Position numbers and translations under genes: made by a program
Origin: Saccharicrinis sp963675435
GTDB taxonomy: Bacteria; Bacteroidota; Bacteroidia; Bacteroidales; Marinilabiliaceae
Direction: 5' to 3'
Assembly (NCBI GenBank): GCA_963675435.1
Contig: OY776216.1
Span: 186,001 to 250,000 of the forward strand
Length of the DNA: 64,000 nt
In this document: positions 8,001 to 14,400 of the stretch, piece by piece
How positions within the stretch are numbered: position 1 is the first letter of the stretch
How the letters are laid out: each line of letters opens with the position of its first letter
Notes under the pieces: generated by a model
Told to the model about the DNA's origin: nothing
Database searches by the model: none
The model's input: the letters and a program-made list of their open reading frames with translations, nothing else

Positions 8001-9541
8001 CGGAAGTAAGAAAATAATCTTTGTGGCTTATCTGATATAGCAGCAATAGGCGTATCATTACCCATTGAATTTATCGGCTCCATTCCAGCCTGTGCCATTG
8101 GCCCAATAAGCATTTTAATATCTTCTCTTGAATAACCAAATGCCTTTACAAAAGTATCATAGTTTTCCACAGAAGACTTTACTCTTTGCTTAACCTCAAT
8201 ATCCTTTAATCTAATACGATTTTCTTTCAACCAATTTTCATAAGGATATCTCTTAGAAAGTTGAGCTTTAATTTCCTGATCAGGAATAATGATTCCTAAT
8301 TTAGTATCAACTAATAATAGTTTACCCGGCTTTAAACGCCCTTTTTCTTTAATTTCTTCTGGTGCAAAAACCTGACAACCTACTTCCGATCCCATTACAA
8401 TCATATCATCTTTAGTGATAACATAACGAGAAGGACGTAAACCGTTTCTATCCAGGGTTCCACCAATATATCTACCATCAGAGAATACAATTGAAGCGGG
8501 ACCATCCCATGGCTCCATAATTGTAGAATGGTATTCGTAATATGCTTTTAAACTTTTTGGTATAGGGTTTTTATCATTCCAAGATTCTGGAATTAACATA
8601 CTCAATGCCTGAGGTAATGTTCTTCCAGTTAAAAATAAAAACTCTAACACATTATCTAAGGAGGCAGAATCACTTTTACCCGGCTCTATAACAGGGAAAA
8701 TTTTCTTAAGATCTTCACCAAATAAGTCAGATTTCAATAAGGATTCACGAGCTTGCATCCATAACCTGTTACCCCTAATAGTGTTTATCTCACCATTGTG
8801 AGCCATAATTCTGAATGGCTGAGCTAAATCCCATGCTGGGAATGTATTTGTACTAAATCTTGAGTGAACTAATGAAATAGCACTCTTTAACTTAGGATTT
8901 TGTAGATCTAAGAAATATGCCCCAACTTGATCAGGAGTTAACATTCCTTTATAAATAAAGATCTTTGTTGAAAGACTTGGAATATAAAAAGCTTCCTTTT
9001 CTTTTAAATCCGATTCACGAATAGCTTTTTCAGTTACTTTTCGAGCAATGAATAACTTTCTCTCAATTTTATCTTGCTCAAATTTACCTTTAACAAATAC
9101 CTGACGAATTTTAGGCTCTGTTCTTTTTGCAATTTCTCCAATTACATTGCTATCGACCGGCACATCTCTATAACCAACTAACTCAAGACCTTCTTCCTGA
9201 AGATTTTTATTTAATTCATCCTGACAAAGTAATGCTTCTCTATCTTCTTCAGGTAAGAATAATAAACCAGTTCCATACTTTCCTGGTTCTGGCAAATCAA
9301 ATTCTAATGAATTACAAAATTCATGTGGTACTTGAATTAATATTCCGGCTCCATCTCCAGATTTATTATCTGAACTTTCGGCACCCCTATGAGTCATATT
9401 AACTAAAACCTCAAGACCTCTGTTAACAATATCATGCGACTGTTGCCCATTGATATTTGCCACAAATCCAATCCCACAGTTATCATGCTCATTGGCAGGA
9501 TCATACAATCCAATTGCCTTTGGAAATCTCTTTTGCATCAT
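5024..9541 (-). CDS. gltB: Glutamate synthase large subunit (alpha chain)
   Basis: Makes two glutamates from glutamine and 2-oxoglutarate. The 1505 residues carry, in order: an N-terminal class II glutaminase whose nucleophile is Cys22 in HDNCGIGFVAN (the first 21 residues would be the removed propeptide), a central domain, the FMN-binding synthase domain (GAMSYGSISKEAHTALA and KPGEGGQLPGFKV), the 3Fe-4S cysteines in CIMMRKCHLNTCPAG, and the C-terminal GXGXG beta-helix (GGNVYVRGVAGERF). Length and motifs are all normal. There are two adjacent ATG codons; the second (9538) is equally possible. A consensus promoter lies about 160 bases upstream, leaving a leader with a hairpin at 9580-9599. Confidence 0.97.
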   Translation of the reverse strand: MMQKRFPKAIGLYDPANEHDNCGIGFVANINGQQSHDIVNRGLEVLVNMTHRGAESSDNKSGDGAGILIQVPHEFCNSLEFDLPEPGKYGTGLLFLPEEDREALLCQDELNKNLQEEGLELVGYRDVPVDSNVIGEIAKRTEPKIRQVFVKGKFEQDKIERKLFIARKVTEKAIRESDLKEKEAFYIPSLSTKIFIYKGMLTPDQVGAYFLDLQNPKLKSAISLVHSRFSTNTFPAWDLAQPFRIMAHNGEINTIRGNRLWMQARESLLKSDLFGEDLKKIFPVIEPGKSDSASLDNVLEFLFLTGRTLPQALSMLIPESWNDKNPIPKSLKAYYEYHSTIMEPWDGPASIVFSDGRYIGGTLDRNGLRPSRYVITKDDMIVMGSEVGCQVFAPEEIKEKGRLKPGKLLLVDTKLGIIIPDQEIKAQLSKRYPYENWLKENRIRLKDIEVKQRVKSSVENYDTFVKAFGYSREDIKMLIGPMAQAGMEPINSMGNDTPIAAISDKPQRLFSYFRQLFAQVTNPPIDPIREGLVMALTNYIGSASKNILEYSPAHCRLIKFESPIVTNTDLGKIKDYRREEFTQTTIPMLYPVKEGGAGLEKAIDAMCLAAEKAVDEEKNFVILSDRNIDNDMAAVPSLLAVAAVHHHLIKKQKRMQTGIIVETGEAREVMHFALLLGFGASVINPYLAFGAIDDLVKKGELDLDYDQARENYIKAIDKGLLKILSKMGISTLRSYHGAQIFEAVGISQKIVDKCFTGTASKIGGVGYEELAREAELFHEKAFAASQPNEILNSTGAYAYRKYGEKHGWNPETIGLLQWSTSQGDYSKFKEYTQKVEEDNKNPLFLRGFLKLKDREPIDINEVEFVEKITKRFVTGAMSYGSISKEAHTALAIAMNEVGGRSNTGEGGEDAERFKSNARSSIKQIASGRFGVTNNYLVNADELQIKVAQGAKPGEGGQLPGFKVDKIIAKLRNSTPGITLISPPPHHDIYSIEDLAQLIYDLKCTNPKADVSVKLVSETGVGTIAAGVAKAHADLIVISGTEGGTGASPTSSIKHAGMPVEVGLAETQQTLVMNNLRGRVKLQTDGQLKTGLDVIKMAILGAEEFGFATSALITLGCIMMRKCHLNTCPAGIATQNPELRKRFIGKYKYVVNFMNFIAQEVREYLAQMGYRSLEEIIGRTDLMEQDPNVGNWKTKGIDMSKLLHFPEEAKIYPLHNTTTQKHGIDEVMDWSLIEEAQPALLNQSKVWIAKEIGNTDRTVGSMLSGEVSKRYGELGLSKNTINCKFSGSAGQSFGAFLSRGVSFKLEGDANDYLGKGLSGGKIIVVPPVGSTFKPEENIIIGNTVLYGATGGNVYVRGVAGERFCVRNSGAAAVVEGVGDHCCEYMTGGRVVVIGKTGRNFAAGMSGGIAYVLDEEGNFDYYCNKGLVELSPVEDAADVQELQFLLHKHLLHTNSEKAQDILVNWNKYLPKFIKVIPFEYKKVLQEEKVKELEQKLKETEDTPFVNE

Positions 9542-9579
9542 ATCTATATATTAATAAAGAAGGAATAATTCTGAACAAG

Positions 9580-9599
9580 AGTTGATTTATTAATCAACT
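9580..9599 (-). other. Small hairpin in the gltB leader
   Basis: AGTTGATT (9580-9587) and AATCAACT (9592-9599) pair perfectly around a 4-base loop, about 40 bases before the gltB start. There is no T run, so it is not a terminator. It could affect initiation or stability. Confidence 0.4.
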
Positions 9600-9702
9600 G
9601 ATCATTTCTTTGCCATTAATTAACCTTTCAATTCATAAAAAGAAAAGATATTTATAGATGACAATTATAATTTATTCAACACTTTTACTTTGAAAACGGA
9701 AG

Positions 9703-9733
9703 CAAAAATAGCTTATTTAATTATATTTTCCAA
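9703..9733 (-). promoter_or_regulatory. gltB promoter of the Bacteroidota type
   Basis: On the minus strand TTG (9733-9731) is followed by 20 bases and then TATTTTTG (9710-9703), an exact TAnnTTTG element. It predicts a leader of about 155 bases. Confidence 0.65.
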
Positions 9734-10434
9734 GATACCGCGTTTTAATAACTGTTAAAAGATGACTTTTACAATGTTTTTTTTATGATTTTTATCATAC
9801 TAAGATATTATGCCATATTTTATATACTAACCACATTACAATAAGATACTTATCAAAATAATTACAAACCTATAGCAACATGCTTACCATTAAATAAACT
9901 ACGACCATCAAAGCATAATAATTACCTATAATTATTATTATCATCGATCTTAATATTCAAGTTAAAAAAGACATTAATTTAATATTATTCTCATATTACC
10001 AACTACGTAAAATCAAATGTACAAAATAAGACTAGATATAATTATTATATACGATCAGTATGTAATTAATAATATAATACATTCCGCATCCTCTAACATT
10101 TAAATAAGTGTATAAAAAAGCAAATAACAACAAAATGCGACTATTTATATCTTCAACCCCTAATTTTACCCCCTAGTACTTACATATTTTGTATTTCAGA
10201 CACATTTTACTTCGAATTTATAGGGTTTAATTCATAATTTATGTGAATTTTTAAAAAATAACCCCTCGAAAATTTGGGTGATATTAAAAAAAACTACATT
10301 TTTGCAATGTGATTATTGATAAACGACACCCCAAAAAGGGAAAAGTTCCTTTTTTTAGTTTCATCACCCCAACAAAAACAACCCCGTTTATCAATATTTA
10401 ATAAAATGTGTAACCTATTTAAAAACCTGTTAAA
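9734..10434. other. Long AT-rich divergent spacer between gltB and the TorF-type gene
   Basis: No convincing reading frame or RNA gene was found in these 700 bases. The stretch is very AT-rich and contains several near-matches to the -7 element (around 10180-10190 and 10300-10310). For the plus strand, TTG near 10278 and TACATTTTTG near 10300 resemble a promoter whose -7 box has two extra bases. Such a long spacer between divergent nitrogen genes may hold regulator sites, but no clear dyad repeated on both sides was seen. Confidence 0.45.
10333..10356 (+). terminator. Terminator-like hairpin in the leader of the TorF-type gene
   Basis: AAAAAGGGAA (10333-10342) pairs with TTCCTTTTTT (10346-10355) with one G-T wobble around a three-base loop, and the run of T continues to 10356. 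It lies about 80 bases before the start codon and downstream of the likely promoter, so it could be a leader attenuator. Confidence 0.5.
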
Positions 10435-11085
10435 ATGAAAAAGGTATTTTTATTTTTAGCTATTATTTTTGCTGCTACTGCAGCTAAAGCTCAATTTTCT
10501 GTTGGAGCTGACTTTGTTTCAAATTATATATTCCGCGGTGCGGTTCAGGACAGTGAACCTGCAATTCAACCTGGAATTGAATACTCAGCCGGAGTATTTT
10601 CTATTGGAGCATGGGGATCTTATTCAACCAACTTTGCCTCACTTCAAGAAGCAGATCTTTATTTATCATTTGGATTTGACAACGGATTTAGCATCGGATT
10701 AACTGATTATTATTATCCAACTATGTCATTTTTTGAAACAGATGAAGCTGTATCAACTCATTCATTTGAATTAAACGCAGGATACGAAACTGGTTCTTTA
10801 AGTTTCGCTGCAAACTATATCTTTAACAATTCTACAAACACTCAGGACGGAACATATTATCTTGAAGCAGGATATGCATTCACTGACAATGTATCTTTAG
10901 CTGTAGGAGGTGGGAATGGATGGGTTACTGCAACAGGTGGTGACGATTTCCAAATCTCAAATATTGCACTTACAGTTTCAAAAGAAGTGGAATTAACAGA
11001 AAAGTTTTCACTACCAGTTTTTGGTCAAGTAATTCTTAATCCAAACACTGAAATGTATCACTTAGTAGTTGGTTTCTCTCTATAA
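10435..11085 (+). CDS. TorF-family putative outer-membrane protein (Gcw_chp type)
   Basis: The 216-residue protein starts with a clear signal peptide (hydrophobic core 4-15, cleavage near AAKAQ at 20) and ends in an aromatic-rich strand (YHLVVGFSL) typical of outer-membrane beta-barrels. The mature start FSVGADFVSNYIFRG is the hallmark of the TIGR02001/TorF family. The alternating short strands fit a small barrel. The family has no firm biochemical role; members often lie beside PII and Amt genes in Bacteroidota, as here, so a part in passage of ammonium or another nitrogen source across the outer membrane is a reasonable inference. PII and amt follow on the same strand. Confidence 0.8.
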   Translation: MKKVFLFLAIIFAATAAKAQFSVGADFVSNYIFRGAVQDSEPAIQPGIEYSAGVFSIGAWGSYSTNFASLQEADLYLSFGFDNGFSIGLTDYYYPTMSFFETDEAVSTHSFELNAGYETGSLSFAANYIFNNSTNTQDGTYYLEAGYAFTDNVSLAVGGGNGWVTATGGDDFQISNIALTVSKEVELTEKFSLPVFGQVILNPNTEMYHLVVGFSL

Positions 11086-11092
11086 GACATTC

Positions 11093-11237
11093 TAAAAGAA
11101 GGTGAGAACGTTGGCCTGTAATCATTTCTCAACACTGAAAACCAAGCAATTGTTCTCTCCAATATGCGTTAATTAACTGGAAAAGGGTATAATTTTCCAC
11201 CTTAATACCATACAGACAATTTTTTCACCTTCTTTTA
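11093..11237 (+). ncRNA. Candidate structured RNA element between the TorF-type gene and the PII gene
   Basis: A perfect 13-bp closing helix is formed by 11093-11105 (TAAAAGAAGGTGA) and 11225-11237 (TCACCTTCTTTTA). Inside it a 7-bp hairpin is seen: TGGAAAA (11178-11184) with TTTTCCA (11193-11199). The left arm of the closing helix can instead pair locally: GG-GAGAAC (11101-11109) with GTTCTC-CC (11152-11160), extended inward by TTGG/CCAA. The two pairings exclude each other, a riboswitch-like layout. A small RNA, a 3'-end structure of the porin-like message or a leader of PII-amt are all possible. No known RNA family was recognised. Confidence 0.5.
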
Positions 11238-11332
11238 AAAAAAATACAACCAATAATTATTAATCGCGAGAATCTAAATAAGTTACATCAACTTATAATA
11301 GGATTGAAATACTCGAATTAATTGTAAAAGAC

Positions 11333-11677
11333 ATGAAAAAAATTGAAGCAATCATCAGATTAACACAGTACGAGAGTGTTAAAAAAGCGCTTGAAGAGCA
11401 AGACATTACTTTCTTTTCATATTGGGATGTTCGTGGAGTAGGAACAGCAAGAGAAGGTCATTTATACAGAGGAACTGTATATGACACAAGCATTATTGAA
11501 CGTCGTTTACTTTCTATCATCGTTCGTGATGAAAATTTAGAAAAAACAGTACAAGCATTAATGTCAGCTGCAAGAACAGGAGAAATAGGAGATGGAAGAA
11601 TTTTTGTAACTGACGTAGCTGAAACATATAGAATTAGAACTGGCGAATCAGGTCCAGAAACATTATATGTAAAGTAA
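11333..11677 (+). CDS. P-II family nitrogen regulatory protein
   Basis: Small trimeric sensor of 2-oxoglutarate and ATP/ADP that gates ammonium transporters. The 114 residues match the family: MKKIEAIIR at the start, the T-loop region with LYRGTVYD (both tyrosines that align with Tyr46 and Tyr51 of GlnB are present), and the C-terminal signature TGEIGDGRIFVTDV followed by YRIRTGE. The second part of the T-loop (DTSIIERRLLS) differs from the enteric form (MVDFLPKVK), so whether the tyrosine is modified is uncertain. The gene precedes amt by 48 bases, the usual glnK-amtB pairing, which argues that it controls that transporter at the membrane. Confidence 0.93.
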   Translation: MKKIEAIIRLTQYESVKKALEEQDITFFSYWDVRGVGTAREGHLYRGTVYDTSIIERRLLSIIVRDENLEKTVQALMSAARTGEIGDGRIFVTDVAETYRIRTGESGPETLYVK

Positions 11678-11725
11678 CCAACCTTCCAAACTAATCTGAT
11701 TTAAAAACATTAAAAAGACAATATC

Positions 11726-12919
11726 ATGGACGCAAACAGTGCTTTAGACATATTATGGATACTGGTAGCCGGCATTTTAGTATTCTTCATGCAGGCTGGA
11801 TTCGCCTTAGTAGAGGCAGGTTTTACCCGAGCTAAAAACGTTGGTAACATCATCATGAAAAACTTCATGGACTTCGCTTTTGGTTCATTACTATTCTGGA
11901 TCATTGGATACAGTGTAATGTATGGCGGAGAAGGTGCATTCTTCGGAGCTTTTGATTTCTTTTACAACGTAGATGGTGATTACCATAACTTATTTTTCCA
12001 AACGGTATTTGCTGCAACAGCTGCAACTATTGTTTCTGGAGCAATGGCTGAACGTACAAAGTTTAGCACATATTTAGTATATTCTGTTGTAATTACAGCT
12101 ATAATTTATCCTATCTCAGGTCACTGGGTATGGGGAGGTGGTTGGTTATCAACTATGGAAACTCCATTCCATGACTTCGCAGGTTCAACAGTTGTTCACT
12201 CTGTAGGTGGATGGGCTGCCTTAGCTGGTGCATGGACAATCGGTCCTCGTTTAGGAAAATACAATGGTGGAGCAAACGCAATCCCTGGTCACAACATGGT
12301 ATTAGGTGCACTTGGTGTATTTATCCTTTGGTTAGGATGGTTTGGTTTCAACCCGGGATCTCAGTTAGCTATCAGTGGAGATAATGCAAATGCAGTAGCA
12401 AAAATCTTTATTACTACAAATTTATCTGCCGCTGCAGGTGCTGTTGTAACAATGTTTGTTACTTGGTTCCGTTACGGAAAACCTGATTTATCAATGACAT
12501 TAAACGGAGCTCTAGCTGGTCTTGTCGCCATCACAGCCGGTTGTGATATTGTTAGCCCAGGAAGTGCAACTATCATTGGTATTATCGCTGGTTTTGTAAT
12601 CGTATTCTCTGTTGAATTATTTGATAAAGTTCTTAAAATTGATGACCCTGTAGGTGCTATCTCTGTACACGGCGTATGTGGTGCATTAGGTACTCTATTA
12701 GTAGGTTTATTTGCAACTGATGGCGGTTTATTCTACGGTGGTGGCGCCTCATTACTAATAAGTCAAGTAATTGGTGTTGTAACTATTGGAGCTTGGGCTT
12801 TTGGTTTAGGCTTAATATTATTCCAGATCCTTAAAGCAACAATGGGACTTAGAGTTACAGAACAAGAAGAAAGAGAAGGTCTTGATATTCATGAACACGG
12901 ACAAAGCTCTTATAACTAA
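11726..12919 (+). CDS. amt: Ammonium transporter (Amt/Mep/Rh family)
   Basis: Integral inner-membrane channel for ammonium with about 11 predicted membrane helices over 397 residues. The conserved features are visible: the N-terminal helix with QAGFALVEAGFTRAKN, the Amt signature around HDFAGSTVVHSVGGWAAL (first pore histidine), FNPGS in the middle, and the second pore histidine in SVHGVCGALG. The N-terminus has no separate cleavable signal peptide, which is normal in some Amt proteins. It lies directly after the PII gene and ends at a strong terminator, so PII and Amt form one unit. Confidence 0.96.
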   Translation: MDANSALDILWILVAGILVFFMQAGFALVEAGFTRAKNVGNIIMKNFMDFAFGSLLFWIIGYSVMYGGEGAFFGAFDFFYNVDGDYHNLFFQTVFAATAATIVSGAMAERTKFSTYLVYSVVITAIIYPISGHWVWGGGWLSTMETPFHDFAGSTVVHSVGGWAALAGAWTIGPRLGKYNGGANAIPGHNMVLGALGVFILWLGWFGFNPGSQLAISGDNANAVAKIFITTNLSAAAGAVVTMFVTWFRYGKPDLSMTLNGALAGLVAITAGCDIVSPGSATIIGIIAGFVIVFSVELFDKVLKIDDPVGAISVHGVCGALGTLLVGLFATDGGLFYGGGASLLISQVIGVVTIGAWAFGLGLILFQILKATMGLRVTEQEEREGLDIHEHGQSSYN

Positions 12920-12953
12920 TTAGCTCATAACCATAGCTTTTAAATATTTGATG

Positions 12954-12987
12954 AAAGCAGTCGGGAATATCCCGGCTGCTTTTTTTT
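12954..12987 (+). terminator. Intrinsic terminator after amt
   Basis: GCAGTCGGGA (12957-12966) pairs with TCCCGGCTGC (12970-12979) around an ATA loop, with one G-T wobble, followed by eight T. One of the strongest terminators in the window. Confidence 0.93.
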
Positions 12988-13124
12988 GTTTAAGGAATTA
13001 CCAGTTAACATTGCAGCATACAACCATCAATCTACCTCAATTAATAACACCTACTACTTCACCATAATGAAACCATAATTAAAAAATCTAAATTTTATCA
13101 TAAGATTTGTATATTAAATTAATA

Positions 13125-13132
13125 TACATTTG
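13125..13132 (+). promoter_or_regulatory. -7 element of the marC-like gene
   Basis: TACATTTG is an exact TAnnTTTG match 27 bases before the start codon. A TTTG lies 15 bases upstream, closer than usual, so the -33 element is uncertain. Confidence 0.5.
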
Positions 13133-13158
13133 CACAACTAATCTTTAAAATCAGGAAA

Positions 13159-13761
13159 ATGAATTTAAATGCACTACAGATACTATCAGCTTTTATTGTA
13201 CTTTTTGCCGTAATAGATATTTTGGGATCAATTCCTGTTATTATAAACCTAAAAAAACAAGGCAATAAAATAAATGCAATACAAGCATCATTAGTGTCAT
13301 TAAGCATATTGCTATTGTTTTTCTTCTTAGGAGAACCTTTACTTAGTTTATTTGGAGTTGACATTTCATCATTTGCTATTGCTGGTGCATTTGTATTATT
13401 AGTTATGGCTTTTGAAATGATCTTTGGTATAAACATTTTTAAACACGATGATTCCCCCGCAGGAGCAAGCATTGTACCTATCGCATTTCCTTTAATTGCA
13501 GGTGCAGGATCATTTACAACACTATTATCATTGAGAGCTGAATTTGATTCAATAAATATCATAATTGCTTTAGTTCTAAATATCATAATTGTATTTCTCG
13601 TACTCAGAGCAACAGATAAAGTTGAAAAATTAATTGGTGAAGGCGGTATCTATCTTTTACAAAAATTCTTTGGAATCATTCTTTTAGCCATGTCCATCAG
13701 ATTATTTCTTTCAAATTTTGCCAATTTGATTACTCAGTTTTTACCTGCTTTAAAAGGTTAA
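13159..13761 (+). CDS. MarC family integral membrane protein
   Basis: The 200-residue protein has about six hydrophobic helices with the family's order: N-terminal LQILSAFIVLFAVIDILGS, a FEMIFGINIFKHD loop, then IVPIAFPLIAGAGSFTTLL, which is the typical MarC centre. The function of MarC proteins (UPF0056) is unknown; an early link to multiple antibiotic resistance was not upheld. The next gene, an RNase H, starts 5 bases after the stop, so they are probably transcribed together, but no functional link is obvious. Confidence 0.9.
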   Translation: MNLNALQILSAFIVLFAVIDILGSIPVIINLKKQGNKINAIQASLVSLSILLLFFFLGEPLLSLFGVDISSFAIAGAFVLLVMAFEMIFGINIFKHDDSPAGASIVPIAFPLIAGAGSFTTLLSLRAEFDSINIIIALVLNIIIVFLVLRATDKVEKLIGEGGIYLLQKFFGIILLAMSIRLFLSNFANLITQFLPALKG

Positions 13762-13766
13762 TTTCC

Positions 13767-14399
13767 ATGACTAAAAAAAATAAATATTACGTTATATGGA
13801 ATGGACACGCCCCTGGAATATATACAACCTGGGAAGAATGCCAGAAAAACATTAAAGGTGTTAGTAATGTAAAATATAAGGGTTTCCCAACGAAGGAAGA
13901 AGCTGAAATAGCATTTGAAGAAGATCCGGACCTTTATTGGGGTAAGAAAGACACCTCCAATAAGAAACTACAACATACTTTAAAAAACAACAGTAACATC
14001 ATTCAAAACAGTCTAAGTGTTGATGCAGCGTGCAGTGGAAATCCTGGAGTAATGGAGTATCAGGGAGTATACACTGCTACCGGAACACAAGCTTTTATTA
14101 AAAAGTTTGAATTAGGCACAAACAACATTGGTGAATTTTTAGCAATAGTTCATGGCCTAGCTTATCAAAAACAACATAAATTAAATATACCAATTTATAC
14201 TGACTCAAAAATTGCAACAAGCTGGATAAAGGCTAAAAAATGCAGATCAAAGCTTGAGCGGAATCATCAAACCGAATCACTTTTTCAAGTAATCAAAAGA
14301 GCAGAAGATTGGCTTAAAAACAATACTTATTCGCAACCTATATTGAAATGGGAAACTAAATTATGGGGTGAAATTCCAGCTGATTTTGGAAGAAAGTAA
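13767..14399 (+). CDS. Ribonuclease H with N-terminal viroplasmin/hybrid-binding domain
   Basis: The N-terminal 45 residues (KYYVIWNGHAPGIYTTWEEC to KGFPTKEEAEIAF) form the small hybrid-binding domain found in eukaryotic-type RNase H1. The RNase H fold follows, with D in LSVDAACSGNPG, E in NNIGEFLAIVHGL, D in IYTDSKIATSW and a last D in IPADFGRK near the carboxy end. These fit the four acidic residues that bind two metal ions. It would cut RNA in RNA-DNA hybrids. At 210 residues it has the expected length. It ends one base from the convergent histidine-kinase gene. Confidence 0.9.
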   Translation: MTKKNKYYVIWNGHAPGIYTTWEECQKNIKGVSNVKYKGFPTKEEAEIAFEEDPDLYWGKKDTSNKKLQHTLKNNSNIIQNSLSVDAACSGNPGVMEYQGVYTATGTQAFIKKFELGTNNIGEFLAIVHGLAYQKQHKLNIPIYTDSKIATSWIKAKKCRSKLERNHQTESLFQVIKRAEDWLKNNTYSQPILKWETKLWGEIPADFGRK

Positions 14400-14400
14400 C

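Noticed and set aside
5188..9402. Several plus-strand frames opposite gltB (60-113 codons)
   Set aside because: They are shadows of the gltB reading frame; their His/Tyr/Gln-rich composition is typical of antisense translation and none has a known motif.
10270..10320. Sigma-54 promoter for the nitrogen genes
   Set aside because: A TTGCA occurs near 10312, but there is no GG at the required distance upstream.
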